Source: Symbiodinium natans (taxonomy: Eukaryota; Sar; Dinophyceae; Suessiales; Symbiodiniaceae). From it: a stretch of DNA of 64,000 nucleotides. The DNA is taken from contig CAJNDS010002391.1 in assembly GCA_905221605.1 (NCBI GenBank), forward strand, positions 291,070-355,069, written 5' to 3'. A model generated the notes under the pieces. It saw only the letters and a list, made by a program, of their open reading frames with translations. It did not search any database and was not told where the DNA came from. Numbering within the stretch: position 1 is the stretch's first letter; every line of letters starts with the position of its first letter. Position numbers and translations under genes: made by a program. This document shows, piece after piece, positions 12,251-21,866 of this stretch.

Positions 12251-15200
12251 ATGGCTTGCAATCCTCTGCCTGCGCAGAAGTGGAGGTTCATTACTTACAA
12301 TTGCCTTTCACTTAAACAAGCTGGCCGACAACATGATATTTGCAACGCATTCAAGTCCGCCACCGCGTTCGGGATACAGGGCACTCGTCTCCCATGTTCT
12401 GGCGATGCGGTTACCTTTTCTGTTCAGGATGGTTTCACACTTTTTAATTGGGGCTTTGGAAAAGGGCATGCAACAAACAAGTGTGCTGGTGTCCAAATTG
12501 GGATTCGTACACGGGACTTCCGCAAGAAGCATGTGGTACGTATTTGGTCTGCTCCGACACAGCTTCAGGGTCGAGGTGGGGCAGTGCGTGTGCGGAATGG
12601 ATCAGTTGATTTCTGTTTCATATGTATGTATGTTAGACCCGATCCGGACAATGCACAAGCACGCCAAGGGGTGCATCAAATTTATGAGTGGGCCGGTCGT
12701 GTTATGGCGGAGTTACCGAGACGGTGTGTGCCTGTTATCCTTACAGATGCCAATGGGAGGACTGGCATGGTACGCTATGGAGGAAATGCGGGTGAAGTGT
12801 GTAATGTGGAGTCTTCTGCAGTTGGGGGTGAAACACCAGAAATGGAGAATTTTAACGGAGCTTGTATTCGACAGTTTTGCGAGGACCAGTATTTGTGCCT
12901 GGCCAATACATTCTGGAAATGTGGACACACTTATTGGGGTATGTCCCCTACAGCAAGGAGTCGAATTGACTACATTGCGCTCCCGGTCTCTTTATTGCGA
13001 AACATCAGCAACTGCTCTGTATGGCATCGCACAGGGGCCAAATTACAAATAATTTCGGCGAACACTCCTCGTGATCATAGACCTGTGGTTGTGGACGTTG
13101 AGCACAGGCTGCAGTATACTTCGGAGCACTCTTCGACACGTGCATTGGATCGTGACGCGATTATGGCGGCGGTTGTATATGGTGATAGGAGGGAAGAATT
13201 CCTCGAACGAGTGGAAAGCCGCTGTAAACAGCAGAAACAGCAATGGGATGAGGTTACAGGTAGAGTGTTTCCCGATGCTGCTTGGCAACTGTTGTCTAGC
13301 ACTGTTTCGGAGTGTGCACATGAGGTGTTTGCCCTTTCTCATGCCCGGTATAGTAGACCTGATGACACTCGGCAAGCAATTCGGGACCGGCGTGATGCCA
13401 GGCTGGCGCTACAAGATGTTCGGACACAACCGCGTAAAATTATTCCTCCTCCTTCTTTGCATAGTCGGTCTTGGCGTGTGTACTTGTCCCAGTGTCTTCA
13501 GCTCTGGCGTGCAGTTGCCAAACTTGAACGAGTGTCAAAGTCATGTCACTTACTATGCAGGCGAGACAACAAGCGATATCAGCAACAAGTGGTTCACGAA
13601 CTCCAAGAAGCATGGCGCAGACGTGATTTGGCGACAGTTTGGAAACTGGGGCGCAAACTTGGTGGGCGCAGTGCGGGACCTAAGAAGCGCAAATACAATG
13701 TGCCTAATTCCACACGGCCGTCCTCAGAGCAATGGGCGACACATCTCAAACAAACTGGGCCACTGGGCGGATGCTCTGCTGATGTTGTGGACTGGGATGG
13801 GTTGTTATACGACCGCTTACATTGTGCCACTGACACTCGTGTCGTGTCCAATTTCATGCAGATGGATGCTTTATCCGACCTTCGTGAATTACGTTGGCAA
13901 CTGCGGGACTGCAAAACAAGGCGTAGCGTTCCAGAATGGTCTGTCCCAGCTGAAGTTTGGCGGATGCTTACGTGGCCAAACCTTTACAACAGTCACCGAC
14001 GACGAGGCCTTGGCTTTGAGACCCCAAATTTGGCCCTTCCTGTCTTTCAGGAATGTATGCGAGATCTCATGTGTGTTATTCGTCGCACCAAACAGGTCCC
14101 TCAAATCTGGCATTTGGGATTGGGTTATGAAATTTCCAAGCACAACAACAAGCCTGGCTGCGCAGGAATACGGTTGGTGTGGTCATTGGACCCAGTTGGA
14201 AAGCTATACTACAAAGCATTATGGAATCGTGGAAATTGCACGGCGGAGCGTGTGTATGCATCAGGGTACCTGGGCGGCCGTAGGCGAGAGCAAGCGATTG
14301 CGACTCAGCAACTCCTTCGCTGGAGACTGCGGCACACTCAGCGTGGACACTGCACGGTACTACATGATGTGGCAAATGCATTCCCGAGTCCGTGTCACGC
14401 TGCGCTGCAAAAGGCTTGTAGTGAAGTCGGGCGTGATCTGTTTGACCGTCAGTTGCTGCGGCAACGACATGAAGATGCTGTACTGTGCATACGTGCTCAT
14501 GATGCAACTATACATATGCGGCCAAAATCTGGAAATCTACAAGGTGACTCCATCGCATCCATTGAGTTCTTACAGGTATACCACCCCTCCATTGACGCGT
14601 ATGTTCAAGCTCGCGGTGAGGCTGCTCAGCCGTTGTGTGTTTCGAATCCGTTGGACGGTTGTATTGTCGACCCATCCCTCACCACATTTGCTGATGACTT
14701 GGCTGAAACGTTCCTCGTCAATTCTGCAGCGGACCTGCAACGCCTCGAGGGAGAGATGGATGCTGCGCTATCGAGTGCCTTGTCACAGTGTGGTATTTCC
14801 TCAAACGAGTCCAAGAAAGTTTTCCTGCCAAAGTTTTGTGGAAAAGGCTCGGGGAAAGAAATGCGACGTCTTTTTCATGACCATGTCCATGTTCAAGCAC
14901 AAGTGCAGCGCGTTTCGAGATATTTGGGAAACATGTTGCACATCAGCGGTTCGAACGCCGAAACTGTTGACGCAAGGCTGCAGGCGATGCAAAGAAATTG
15001 GTACATGCTACAGCGATTTTGGCACAATCCGGGAGTACCACGTCGTGTTCGCATCTTGGTGTTTACATGTATGGTTTACTCCACAGCACTATCTGGACTT
15101 TCAGCGTTGGTGTTGGCTCGATCCGAGTGCAAGGTACTCAATGTGCGCATTTTACTATATGGTCGCAAACTCATGCAGGGACGAGCGTGTGCAAAAACTT

Positions 15201-16033
15201 GTCATGGTGATGATACAACGTACAAGTCTATTTCCAACCTATTTGTTTGGCGATGGCTGGGTTTGGTTCCGGTTGAAACTGCACTTAGGATTCAAAGGTT
15301 ACGATGGCTACAACACATTGTTCGTGTTCCTTCGTCCAGTACTCAGCTATTGGCGTTGTTATTTGGAAAGATGGAATGTGAAACTACACCTCAGCTTCTC
15401 GATGATGGTTGCCTCCATTCCTCTGCGAGTCCCTGGTTGGTACAGCTTGTTTCTGACGTTGATGCCCTTGATGCCATTGATGACACAGCACACATTCCTG
15501 CTCGTATGCAGGGTAAGCCAATCCGGCTTTTTACAGACACGGAGCTTCGACATGATTTCCTGCTGCTTGATGTTGGCATTCTTGCCTCGTCATACCTTTC
15601 CGTTTCGATACCACCTCCAGCCTTTCAGGCAGCACTCGCTGCATCCCCACAAGCATGCCCAACTGATGATACTCACAGATGCGACTTTGTTTCAGATGAT
15701 GGTGTTTCATGTGGCGCTTGCTTCCCCAATGCACGCGCTCTTGCCACCCATCGTTGGAGTGCTCATGGAATTACGGTGCAAGTTCGCAGACTCGTGGTTA
15801 CTAATCAATGCCCCTGGTGTATGGCAATTTTCTCCTCCACAGCTGGAGCCAGAACACATGCGCAAAACAGCTTCAAATCAGGCCTGTGCCGGGGGATTGG
15901 GAGTAACACAGCTGTATTGGTACGTGAACCTCCTTCTTTGGTTTGTCCAGAGTGTTTGCAGCTGTTTCCGTCACTTGTGGCCCTTCAGTGGCACATTGCC
16001 TCTCATTTGCCAGGGCCTGACATTCTACTTTGA
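12251..16033 (+). CDS. Non-LTR retrotransposon ORF: endonuclease / reverse transcriptase / zinc fingers
   Basis: A 1260-residue uninterrupted ORF. The N-terminus is an APE-like endonuclease fold: TYNCLSL (Asn17), TDANGRTG (Asp166, Asn168), RIDYIALP and DHRPVVVDV (Asp275, His276). The usual catalytic Glu of the LQET motif reads IQGT (Gly44). The reverse transcriptase follows: YLGGRRREQAI, motif A VLHDVANAF (Asp706), motif B GNLQGDSIAS (764-766) and motif C TFADDLAE (FADD 813-816), then RYLGNMLH. All three catalytic aspartates are present. The last 120 residues carry three C2H2-like zinc fingers, the final one CPECLQLF ending HIASH. No RNase H domain is seen. The start is the ATG at 12251; the frame opens slightly earlier without an ATG. 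The protein would nick target DNA and copy its own RNA by target-primed reverse transcription. The intact frame suggests recent activity. Confidence 0.93.
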   Translation: MACNPLPAQKWRFITYNCLSLKQAGRQHDICNAFKSATAFGIQGTRLPCSGDAVTFSVQDGFTLFNWGFGKGHATNKCAGVQIGIRTRDFRKKHVVRIWSAPTQLQGRGGAVRVRNGSVDFCFICMYVRPDPDNAQARQGVHQIYEWAGRVMAELPRRCVPVILTDANGRTGMVRYGGNAGEVCNVESSAVGGETPEMENFNGACIRQFCEDQYLCLANTFWKCGHTYWGMSPTARSRIDYIALPVSLLRNISNCSVWHRTGAKLQIISANTPRDHRPVVVDVEHRLQYTSEHSSTRALDRDAIMAAVVYGDRREEFLERVESRCKQQKQQWDEVTGRVFPDAAWQLLSSTVSECAHEVFALSHARYSRPDDTRQAIRDRRDARLALQDVRTQPRKIIPPPSLHSRSWRVYLSQCLQLWRAVAKLERVSKSCHLLCRRDNKRYQQQVVHELQEAWRRRDLATVWKLGRKLGGRSAGPKKRKYNVPNSTRPSSEQWATHLKQTGPLGGCSADVVDWDGLLYDRLHCATDTRVVSNFMQMDALSDLRELRWQLRDCKTRRSVPEWSVPAEVWRMLTWPNLYNSHRRRGLGFETPNLALPVFQECMRDLMCVIRRTKQVPQIWHLGLGYEISKHNNKPGCAGIRLVWSLDPVGKLYYKALWNRGNCTAERVYASGYLGGRRREQAIATQQLLRWRLRHTQRGHCTVLHDVANAFPSPCHAALQKACSEVGRDLFDRQLLRQRHEDAVLCIRAHDATIHMRPKSGNLQGDSIASIEFLQVYHPSIDAYVQARGEAAQPLCVSNPLDGCIVDPSLTTFADDLAETFLVNSAADLQRLEGEMDAALSSALSQCGISSNESKKVFLPKFCGKGSGKEMRRLFHDHVHVQAQVQRVSRYLGNMLHISGSNAETVDARLQAMQRNWYMLQRFWHNPGVPRRVRILVFTCMVYSTALSGLSALVLARSECKVLNVRILLYGRKLMQGRACAKTCHGDDTTYKSISNLFVWRWLGLVPVETALRIQRLRWLQHIVRVPSSSTQLLALLFGKMECETTPQLLDDGCLHSSASPWLVQLVSDVDALDAIDDTAHIPARMQGKPIRLFTDTELRHDFLLLDVGILASSYLSVSIPPPAFQAALAASPQACPTDDTHRCDFVSDDGVSCGACFPNARALATHRWSAHGITVQVRRLVVTNQCPWCMAIFSSTAGARTHAQNSFKSGLCRGIGSNTAVLVREPPSLVCPECLQLFPSLVALQWHIASHLPGPDILL

Positions 16034-16037
16034 AGCC

Positions 16038-16643
16038 ATGGACCAATGGTTCCAGCGTCAGGGTGAGGCACCGGCTCCTGCCGCCAAGCGAGCCAGGGGC
16101 AAAGGCAAACTCGATGACACCAAGATGCAGCAGATGATGCTTCTATGCTGCAAACTCGGACTGGCAAATGCCCAGTCCCTCCGGAATGTCATGGCCACCG
16201 TGTTCCTCACCTTTCTTTTCCAGGGCGATTCTCCCATCATCACCGCGGGTATGACTGCGGGCAAAGACTATGCTGACCAAGCCAAGGGCAACAAGGGTCA
16301 CAAGTTGGGCGCTCCGCAATTCTTCGTGTGGGCAGCGATTTCGCAGGCTCTGGTGCAATGCGAGAAGGGGGCCGCTGAGCACAAAAGCATCCTTGACAGA
16401 CATCGCCAGTCAGTGCCAGAAATGAGTATGCTGAAGGGCATCGTGCTGCACTGTCGTATCTCTCGTTGCTATGACCGCGCCATGAAACGGTTGACTCTTG
16501 CTTTTGGACCTGAACATGCGGAATTGAAGAATGCTGTTGTGCAGTTACTCCGTGATGCCGGGGGCGACGAAAAAGTCGGTCAGGCCCCGCCGGGCAATCT
16601 CGAAAGACAGGTCCAAGATCTGTTGGACGAACTCGCGGACTAG
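16038..16643 (+). CDS. Second ORF of the retrotransposon, unknown function
   Basis: A 201-residue ORF whose ATG lies 4 bases after the TGA of the reverse-transcriptase ORF (TGAAGCCATGG). It has a short N-terminus (MDQWFQRQ), a basic stretch KRARGKGK at about 17-24 that could be a nuclear localisation or nucleic-acid-binding signal, and a helix-rich body with a GHKLGAPQFFVW segment and a Leu-rich C-terminus (LLDELAD). No known domain is recognised. It lies in the +1 frame relative to the upstream ORF, and that frame is already open through the whole end of the upstream ORF. It could be made by reinitiation or by +1 frameshifting at CTT-TGA. A role as the element's RNA-binding protein is inference only. 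Confidence 0.7.
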   Translation: MDQWFQRQGEAPAPAAKRARGKGKLDDTKMQQMMLLCCKLGLANAQSLRNVMATVFLTFLFQGDSPIITAGMTAGKDYADQAKGNKGHKLGAPQFFVWAAISQALVQCEKGAAEHKSILDRHRQSVPEMSMLKGIVLHCRISRCYDRAMKRLTLAFGPEHAELKNAVVQLLRDAGGDEKVGQAPPGNLERQVQDLLDELAD

Positions 16644-16704
16644 TGTCAGTTTTGTGCAGGCGAGGGTATCTTGTGCAGTGTATGTAGCTAGATGCCGTTG
16701 CAAG

Positions 16705-16723
16705 CCAGGGCACCATGCCCTGG
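16705..16723 (+). other. Perfect hairpin in the 3' region of the retrotransposon
   Basis: CCAGGGCA, a CCA loop, then TGCCCTGG: an 8-bp perfect stem 62 bases after the second ORF. In several LINE families the reverse transcriptase recognises a 3' stem-loop of its own RNA, so this is a candidate recognition element. Confidence 0.45.
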
Positions 16724-18689
16724 TACTGGGTTAGCCACCTTGGCTCTGTGCCGTGTGCTAACTATCCGTACCGATGGGCCTGCGCCTCTGTCTCTTGGGA
16801 GGCCCGTAAGTGGCTTACTGAGGTTTTGGTTGAGCGCAGGTCCCTTCGGAGTCCACTGATGCGACTCCTTTTGTTCACGACCATCATGACGCATCCGAGT
16901 GGTTGTCAGTCAGTCAGCCCAAGTTGTCGCTAGAACCCGCAGCTCCTAAGGTCGACGTAGGACTCCAAGCTTCGCCTCTACGGCCTACGGAGGATTGAGC
17001 CCCAGGCCCCCCCTTCCCGCTCCAAGAGCCATGCCAAGCTGCTAAGCCTTGAAGATCCCTCAGCCCCACATCTGACCTTAAGAGAACTTGTGCTCCACTC
17101 CGAGCTTCACAGTGGGCTTCACGGCGAAGGGCCCTCGAGCTTACGGTGTCGGTCTTGTTTCAAGTTTGGCCTGGGGGTTCTTCGGTGCTTCTTTAGGCAC
17201 TGGCGTTGAATGGAGGCTCTCCCCCCAAAGCCCCAGCCGAGGTACGCTTCACCCCTTCCAGTGCTCCTGAGACCGCAGCTGGAAACGTTGATTCGACGGG
17301 TCGCTGGAAGCGGGAACCTTCCATGTCGGATTCTGGGATTAGGCTTTGCTGCTAGTCATGTGGCTACGCATGGCGGCGCAGCTGCGTGGTAATCGTCCGC
17401 TAGTTGCGGTGTATAGGCTTTTGGTTCGAAAGCTCGGTCGACATGCGCTGAAGCCCCATGCCCAGAAGCCGGAGTCCGCAAGATTCTCCCAGGTTCGATT
17501 CATCTGCATTGGCATCTACCTCTGCGCCTTGGTGATGCATAGGGCAGTCAGAATGAGGGCATCAGTTTCGAGCTGGGGTTTCGGAAGCTGTTTAGGGTTG
17601 AGCTTATTTTTAGGGCCGTGGGTCTTCGGCCCTTGTGGGTCTGTGCGGCCATTCCGAACCCTTTCAGCCTTTCATCAAGGGGCTCTGATCCCCACTATGT
17701 CAGCAGACGCGAAATGTAATGCAGGTTTCGTCCCAGTTCCTGAGGCAGCCCTTGGCTTCAGGACCCGGAAGCCTTACAAGGGCCCTGCATCACCCACGCA
17801 AAACACGAAGCACTGTGGGCCGGAAGCCAACTTCTTGTGTAAATTGGTCTGTGTTCAAGTCCTTGCTACTGCCGTAGCCTTGCTAGGAACGACTGGGGTG
17901 CGTTACATCCGGCGTGTAACTGCTAGGCATGAAGCCTGCTTGTTCAGAATCCTCAAACAATATATCCGGCCCTTCATGTCGTTTTCTTCCCTAGAACGAA
18001 ATCCAGCCCATCAATTGCTCTTATCTCTCTCCGCTACTCTTAGCACATCCATGTTTTGAAAAATGCTCCGATCTCGACTTCCCAATTGTGTAGCATCGCT
18101 CCCACCTAATTCGCGTACAATTGACCGACTGAAGGTGCTCGTTTCTTGGGCCAAGGATTTTGTCGACGGCGCAACGCACCCCCGCAAAAGTAACCCTCCT
18201 GAAGGATCCTAGGGTTGCACATGGTGTGTGGAAGGCCCTGGGGCTGAAGGTTCTGGAATCTTAGAAGCCCGCCGCCCAAGCTTTTAGGAGAGGCTCCCAA
18301 GGTTCCATGAAACAAGGGGTTTCCTGGTATGTATACAGACATACACGCGCAAATCTTGTCCAGACCTTATAATATCCACAGGTGCCCTCGGGGGCACGGT
18401 GTCATTGGCTTGGATCCCGCATGCTGGCCGCAAGAGGGGTCTGGGATTCCTAGCAATGGGAATCAGCTCAGGGGGTGTTTCGGCTTCTCTTTGAGGGTGT
18501 CAGGAGTGTGTGTGGTCAGGCACTCAGGGGCGGCAGTGACATCCTCCGGAGTGGCTCTTTCCATGCTTTTCCTTGATTTGGCACCTCCTCCTCTCCCTCA
18601 CCTTAGCAACTGCAGTGTGGAACCGCTAACAGCGCCGACCACATGTCTGTTGGACATTGTCTTAAAGGCTTTGCCAACACGTATTCCAG

Positions 18690-18830
18690 GCTGATGAAGA
18701 GTTCCCTATACTTCAAAAAGCCTACCCCTCATCGAAGCTCAAGCCGAGGAAGGATGAGTATGTTGGACGTGCTGGGGTGTCGGTGGCGGCACAGCTGGTT
18801 CTGGGCATCTCCTTCCCAGACAAGGAGTGC
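18690..18830 (+). CDS. Candidate coding exon, unknown gene
   Basis: After TTCCAG|G the frame reads ADEEFPILQKAYP, then VGRAGVSVAAQLVLGISF, and stays open to a TGA at 18831. Amino-acid use is protein-like and the acceptor fits the AG|G rule. The 3' splice partner is not resolved and the product is not recognised. Confidence 0.35.
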
Positions 18831-20412
18831 TGACTGTGCCCTGAGTCCTAAAATAAAATGCCGGATCCCCCAAGACTTAGACCTTGGGAACGCAGAGGTG
18901 CTGCTGTCGATGGCATCTATCCTTCAAAGGGGCTAAGACATGCAGGGGTTCCACGATCCACCTCCGGGGCTGGGGGGGGGGGGGAGTAAAAGGTAGGGTC
19001 TCGAAGGTGTCGAAGGTGTCGAATCCTCAGAGGAGTGGAGTCTCTCTCTGTCCCAAATGGGGTTGCTGTACTTAAAGTCAGGGGATGTGCAGACCTCAGG
19101 GATCTTGGCCCTAAGGCCCTCGAAGCCCTGTCCAAGCTTGTAGGCGGTGGCAGCACCCTTTGCCTTCTGCTTCATGGCCGCTTACGTCTGGACCGCCATA
19201 GAGGCCTTTTGGCTTTCCGGCTTTCGGTGATTTTCAGGGGCTTTAGCACTCAGATAACTTACACACTCAAGCCTCGGCGAAATCTTTTGTCGCACTCGGC
19301 ACTAAAGCTCCGCGTTTCGCCCACTTGGGACTCCTCAGGCATGTGCCTCGAGAGACTAAAAGGCTTAGAAGACGTCGCGTGTAAAGCTGAGTAGCATGAA
19401 AACACAACGCTTCAGTACTACTCGCAGTGCTTCGTTTTTTTCACCAGATCCCTGCCCACCGCACCCTGATCTGGTTGCATTGCATACCCAGTTGGTAGCA
19501 AAATCTCTACGGAACGTGTTCTTCTGAACTCTGTGGGAAAACATCGCATGAACTGGTGATCGTGAAAGTTGCTGAGCTTGCCAGGCACCAGCCTCTCTCT
19601 CTCTCTCTCCTACCTGCCGGGCAGAATGGGCTCTTCATGCCGGCGTGGGGCATCTCCTAGCATTGAAAGCCAAGTGCCCAAGTGTTCGTAGGAGACGCAG
19701 CTTGGAACAAGACGACCAAGAGCGTAAGGCAGTCTAGATCTCTTACATCTTTCTCACAATCCCGCACAAAGTCCATCAACATTAAGGGGTTCGAGAAAAA
19801 GGGATGTAGCGAGCGGTCCGGCGTCCTCGAAGTTGTCATCGCTTGTGGACGTCAGGGCTCACGAATTGCGAAAACGGTCGTCGCTTTTGAACTTCTGGGC
19901 TTGCGTGGTCTCTCTCTTCGGGTCTTCGCTGACAGAAGCCGCCCTGAGCCCTAATCCTAAACTCTACACCCAACGTAAGTAGGTGTAAAGAAAACAAGCA
20001 GGTGTAAGACTTCGCCTCGCCTCCTGATCTTTTTACGTACGGAGAGGGGTGCTTTAAGAGCCCCCTCTGGGGACCCGAGTCCTCTGTTGAGGTCTGCGGA
20101 GTGGAAGCCATCAACGTCTGGTTCCTGTTTCAGCAGGGCTTTCAACTGGTACTGACTCTTGGCCCGCTTGGGACCCCCGGTGGGGCTCGGAGAGCAGAAG
20201 GCTTTTGTTTTCCCGTTTGTGGTGGTTCGAAAACAGGGCACGCTTTGTTGGGGGGTTTGTCTATACTAAGGAATTTGTGTTTTTTGGGGAAAGGGGGGGG
20301 CGGGGTACATGTGGGGAAATGCCCCCCCATGTCCACGCTTCCGCGAGGGCTGAAACGAATCGGAGATCCCGAAGAGCCCTGAGTTCCTCGGGGTGTTACG
20401 CCCCCCGCTGAG

Positions 20413-20492
20413 GAACATCTTGGTTCCCGCGGTGCTGGAAAAGATCAACCGCGACCGGATCGCGGCATCCTTCCAGTCCAAGGAGTGCCGAG
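20413..20492 (+). CDS. Candidate coding exon, unknown gene
   Basis: An 80-base island between CTGAG|G and a GT donor (CCGAG|GTTTGA). It encodes NILVPAVLEKINRDR followed by IAASFQSKEC. It reads well as protein in this frame only. No family is recognised and neighbouring exons were not found. Confidence 0.4.
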
Positions 20493-21414
20493 GTTTGAGT
20501 TCAAATGCTGGATTCCACAGTTTTGTTCACACCAAAGAGATTCAGGCGCAATATCTCCAAGCCGGAACGCCTATACAGAACCTTCACATCGGGCAGGATT
20601 CTGATGCCTTGATCTCTGGCTTCCGGCAGATGTTGCAGCGCGGCTGGCACTGCTGAAAATCCCAAACAGCGTCGCAACCCATGAGAGTCGAGCGAGGGAT
20701 GAAGCTCTGCCCTCCTTTCGCCGCAAAACCCTTCCACGTCCCCAACGGGCAAGAGAAGTAACATCAGCACAAGACCGAATATCCGATTACAATAGCAAAC
20801 ATAGCGATACCTGTCAGGGTCCCGACTGGGTGGCCAAAGTATTCTCGAAGCCAAAACGACGGTCGGCCCAACAGTCGACAGCAGAACGAGTAGGGTCGGT
20901 CCAATGTAGAGCTTCGCTGGTCCCTACAACGTTCAGGGACCCGGCCAAGTAAGGACATAACCGTGTGGTTAGGCAGGTTTCCTGGGAAACACAAGTAACA
21001 AGACAAGGTGACAAGGCGAGAGAGCGAGCGAGCCCCCCGCACGCAGGGGGTGGGAGGTCACAACCAGGTATAGCTACAGTTTCCCTACCAAGAACCCGGT
21101 GAACCCCTACAATTGAGGAGAGGCATTTGCGACGGAGACTTGCTCTTGGACGGGGACTTCAAGATTTCCGGTAGTGCCGGCGACTAGCTTGCATCATGCC
21201 AGACTACGCCCGACCACCACGTCCTGACCAACTTGGGAGAACACTAAAGCTGTTGACCGCACATTCATCGAACAACCTACAGGAGGTTTTTGGCAGCTTC
21301 CGGCTGGAAGGTTCGTTGCTCAACAGGTCCTAGCTCCTGAAGGCCTTCCTTAAGTTAACCCCTGGCGTGAGCCCTGAGAGCCCTGAGAGCCCCAAACACT
21401 CATAACATCACGCA

Positions 21415-21866
21415 ATTGTCACAGTTCGCATATGAGCCCAGCGGAGGCCCCGGAGGCTAAGGTCCTGGGGAGATTTGACGTGGTCCTTCCGTTATCTTTG
21501 GGATATGACGAGTGCTGTAAGGCGAAGCGGCGAAGCTTCGTTCTTTAAGCTTCAAAGGTTTTCTTGGTGGCCTGGAGGCCTCGACTGCCTGAGGCGTGAA
21601 ATGTCCACAACCCTGAGAAGTATAAGTCATGCTGCAATCCTCCAATCCACAACGGGAAGCCCGACGCTTCTAGTAAAGACCTTGAGTCTTGCCAAGCCTA
21701 CTAAAAAGTTGCCTTTCCGAAAAAAGATGCCAAGGTCTCCTCATGAACCTGAAACGCACAAAAAAAAGGCGCGCCAAGAGCCCTGAACTCCTCTAAACAC
21801 TGGCCGGCTCGGTCGCTTGAGAAACCTGAGGCTGCCTCAAGCGCATCCTCGAGACGACGCGAGACT
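21415..21866. repeat. Dispersed repeat copy C (3' half)
   Basis: It matches about 595-990 of copy A in the same orientation, from ATGAGCCCAGC(A/G)GAGGC through TTATCTTTGGGATATG-type words to CCTCGAGACGACG. Small insertions are present, for example a duplicated GGCGAAGC near 21525. Confidence 0.85.

Larger units (their letters stand above)
12200..16730 (+). mobile_element. LINE-like non-LTR retrotransposon, nearly intact
   Basis: This spans the two ORFs plus short flanks. It has the order endonuclease, reverse transcriptase, zinc fingers, second ORF and a 3' region with a perfect hairpin. No poly-A tail, target-site duplication or sharp ends could be seen, so the boundaries are approximate. 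The clade was not assigned. Confidence 0.85.

Noticed and set aside
13071-16643. 1190-codon open frame overlapping the reverse transcriptase
   Set aside because: Only its last part (from 16038) looks like protein. The rest overlaps the RT ORF, which carries all the catalytic motifs, and its own translation is Cys/Trp/Met-rich without motifs. It is kept as a finding, not a gene.
17346-18059. 237-codon open frame
   Set aside because: No motif and no homologue recognised. Amino-acid make-up is like translated non-coding DNA, and it has no splice context.
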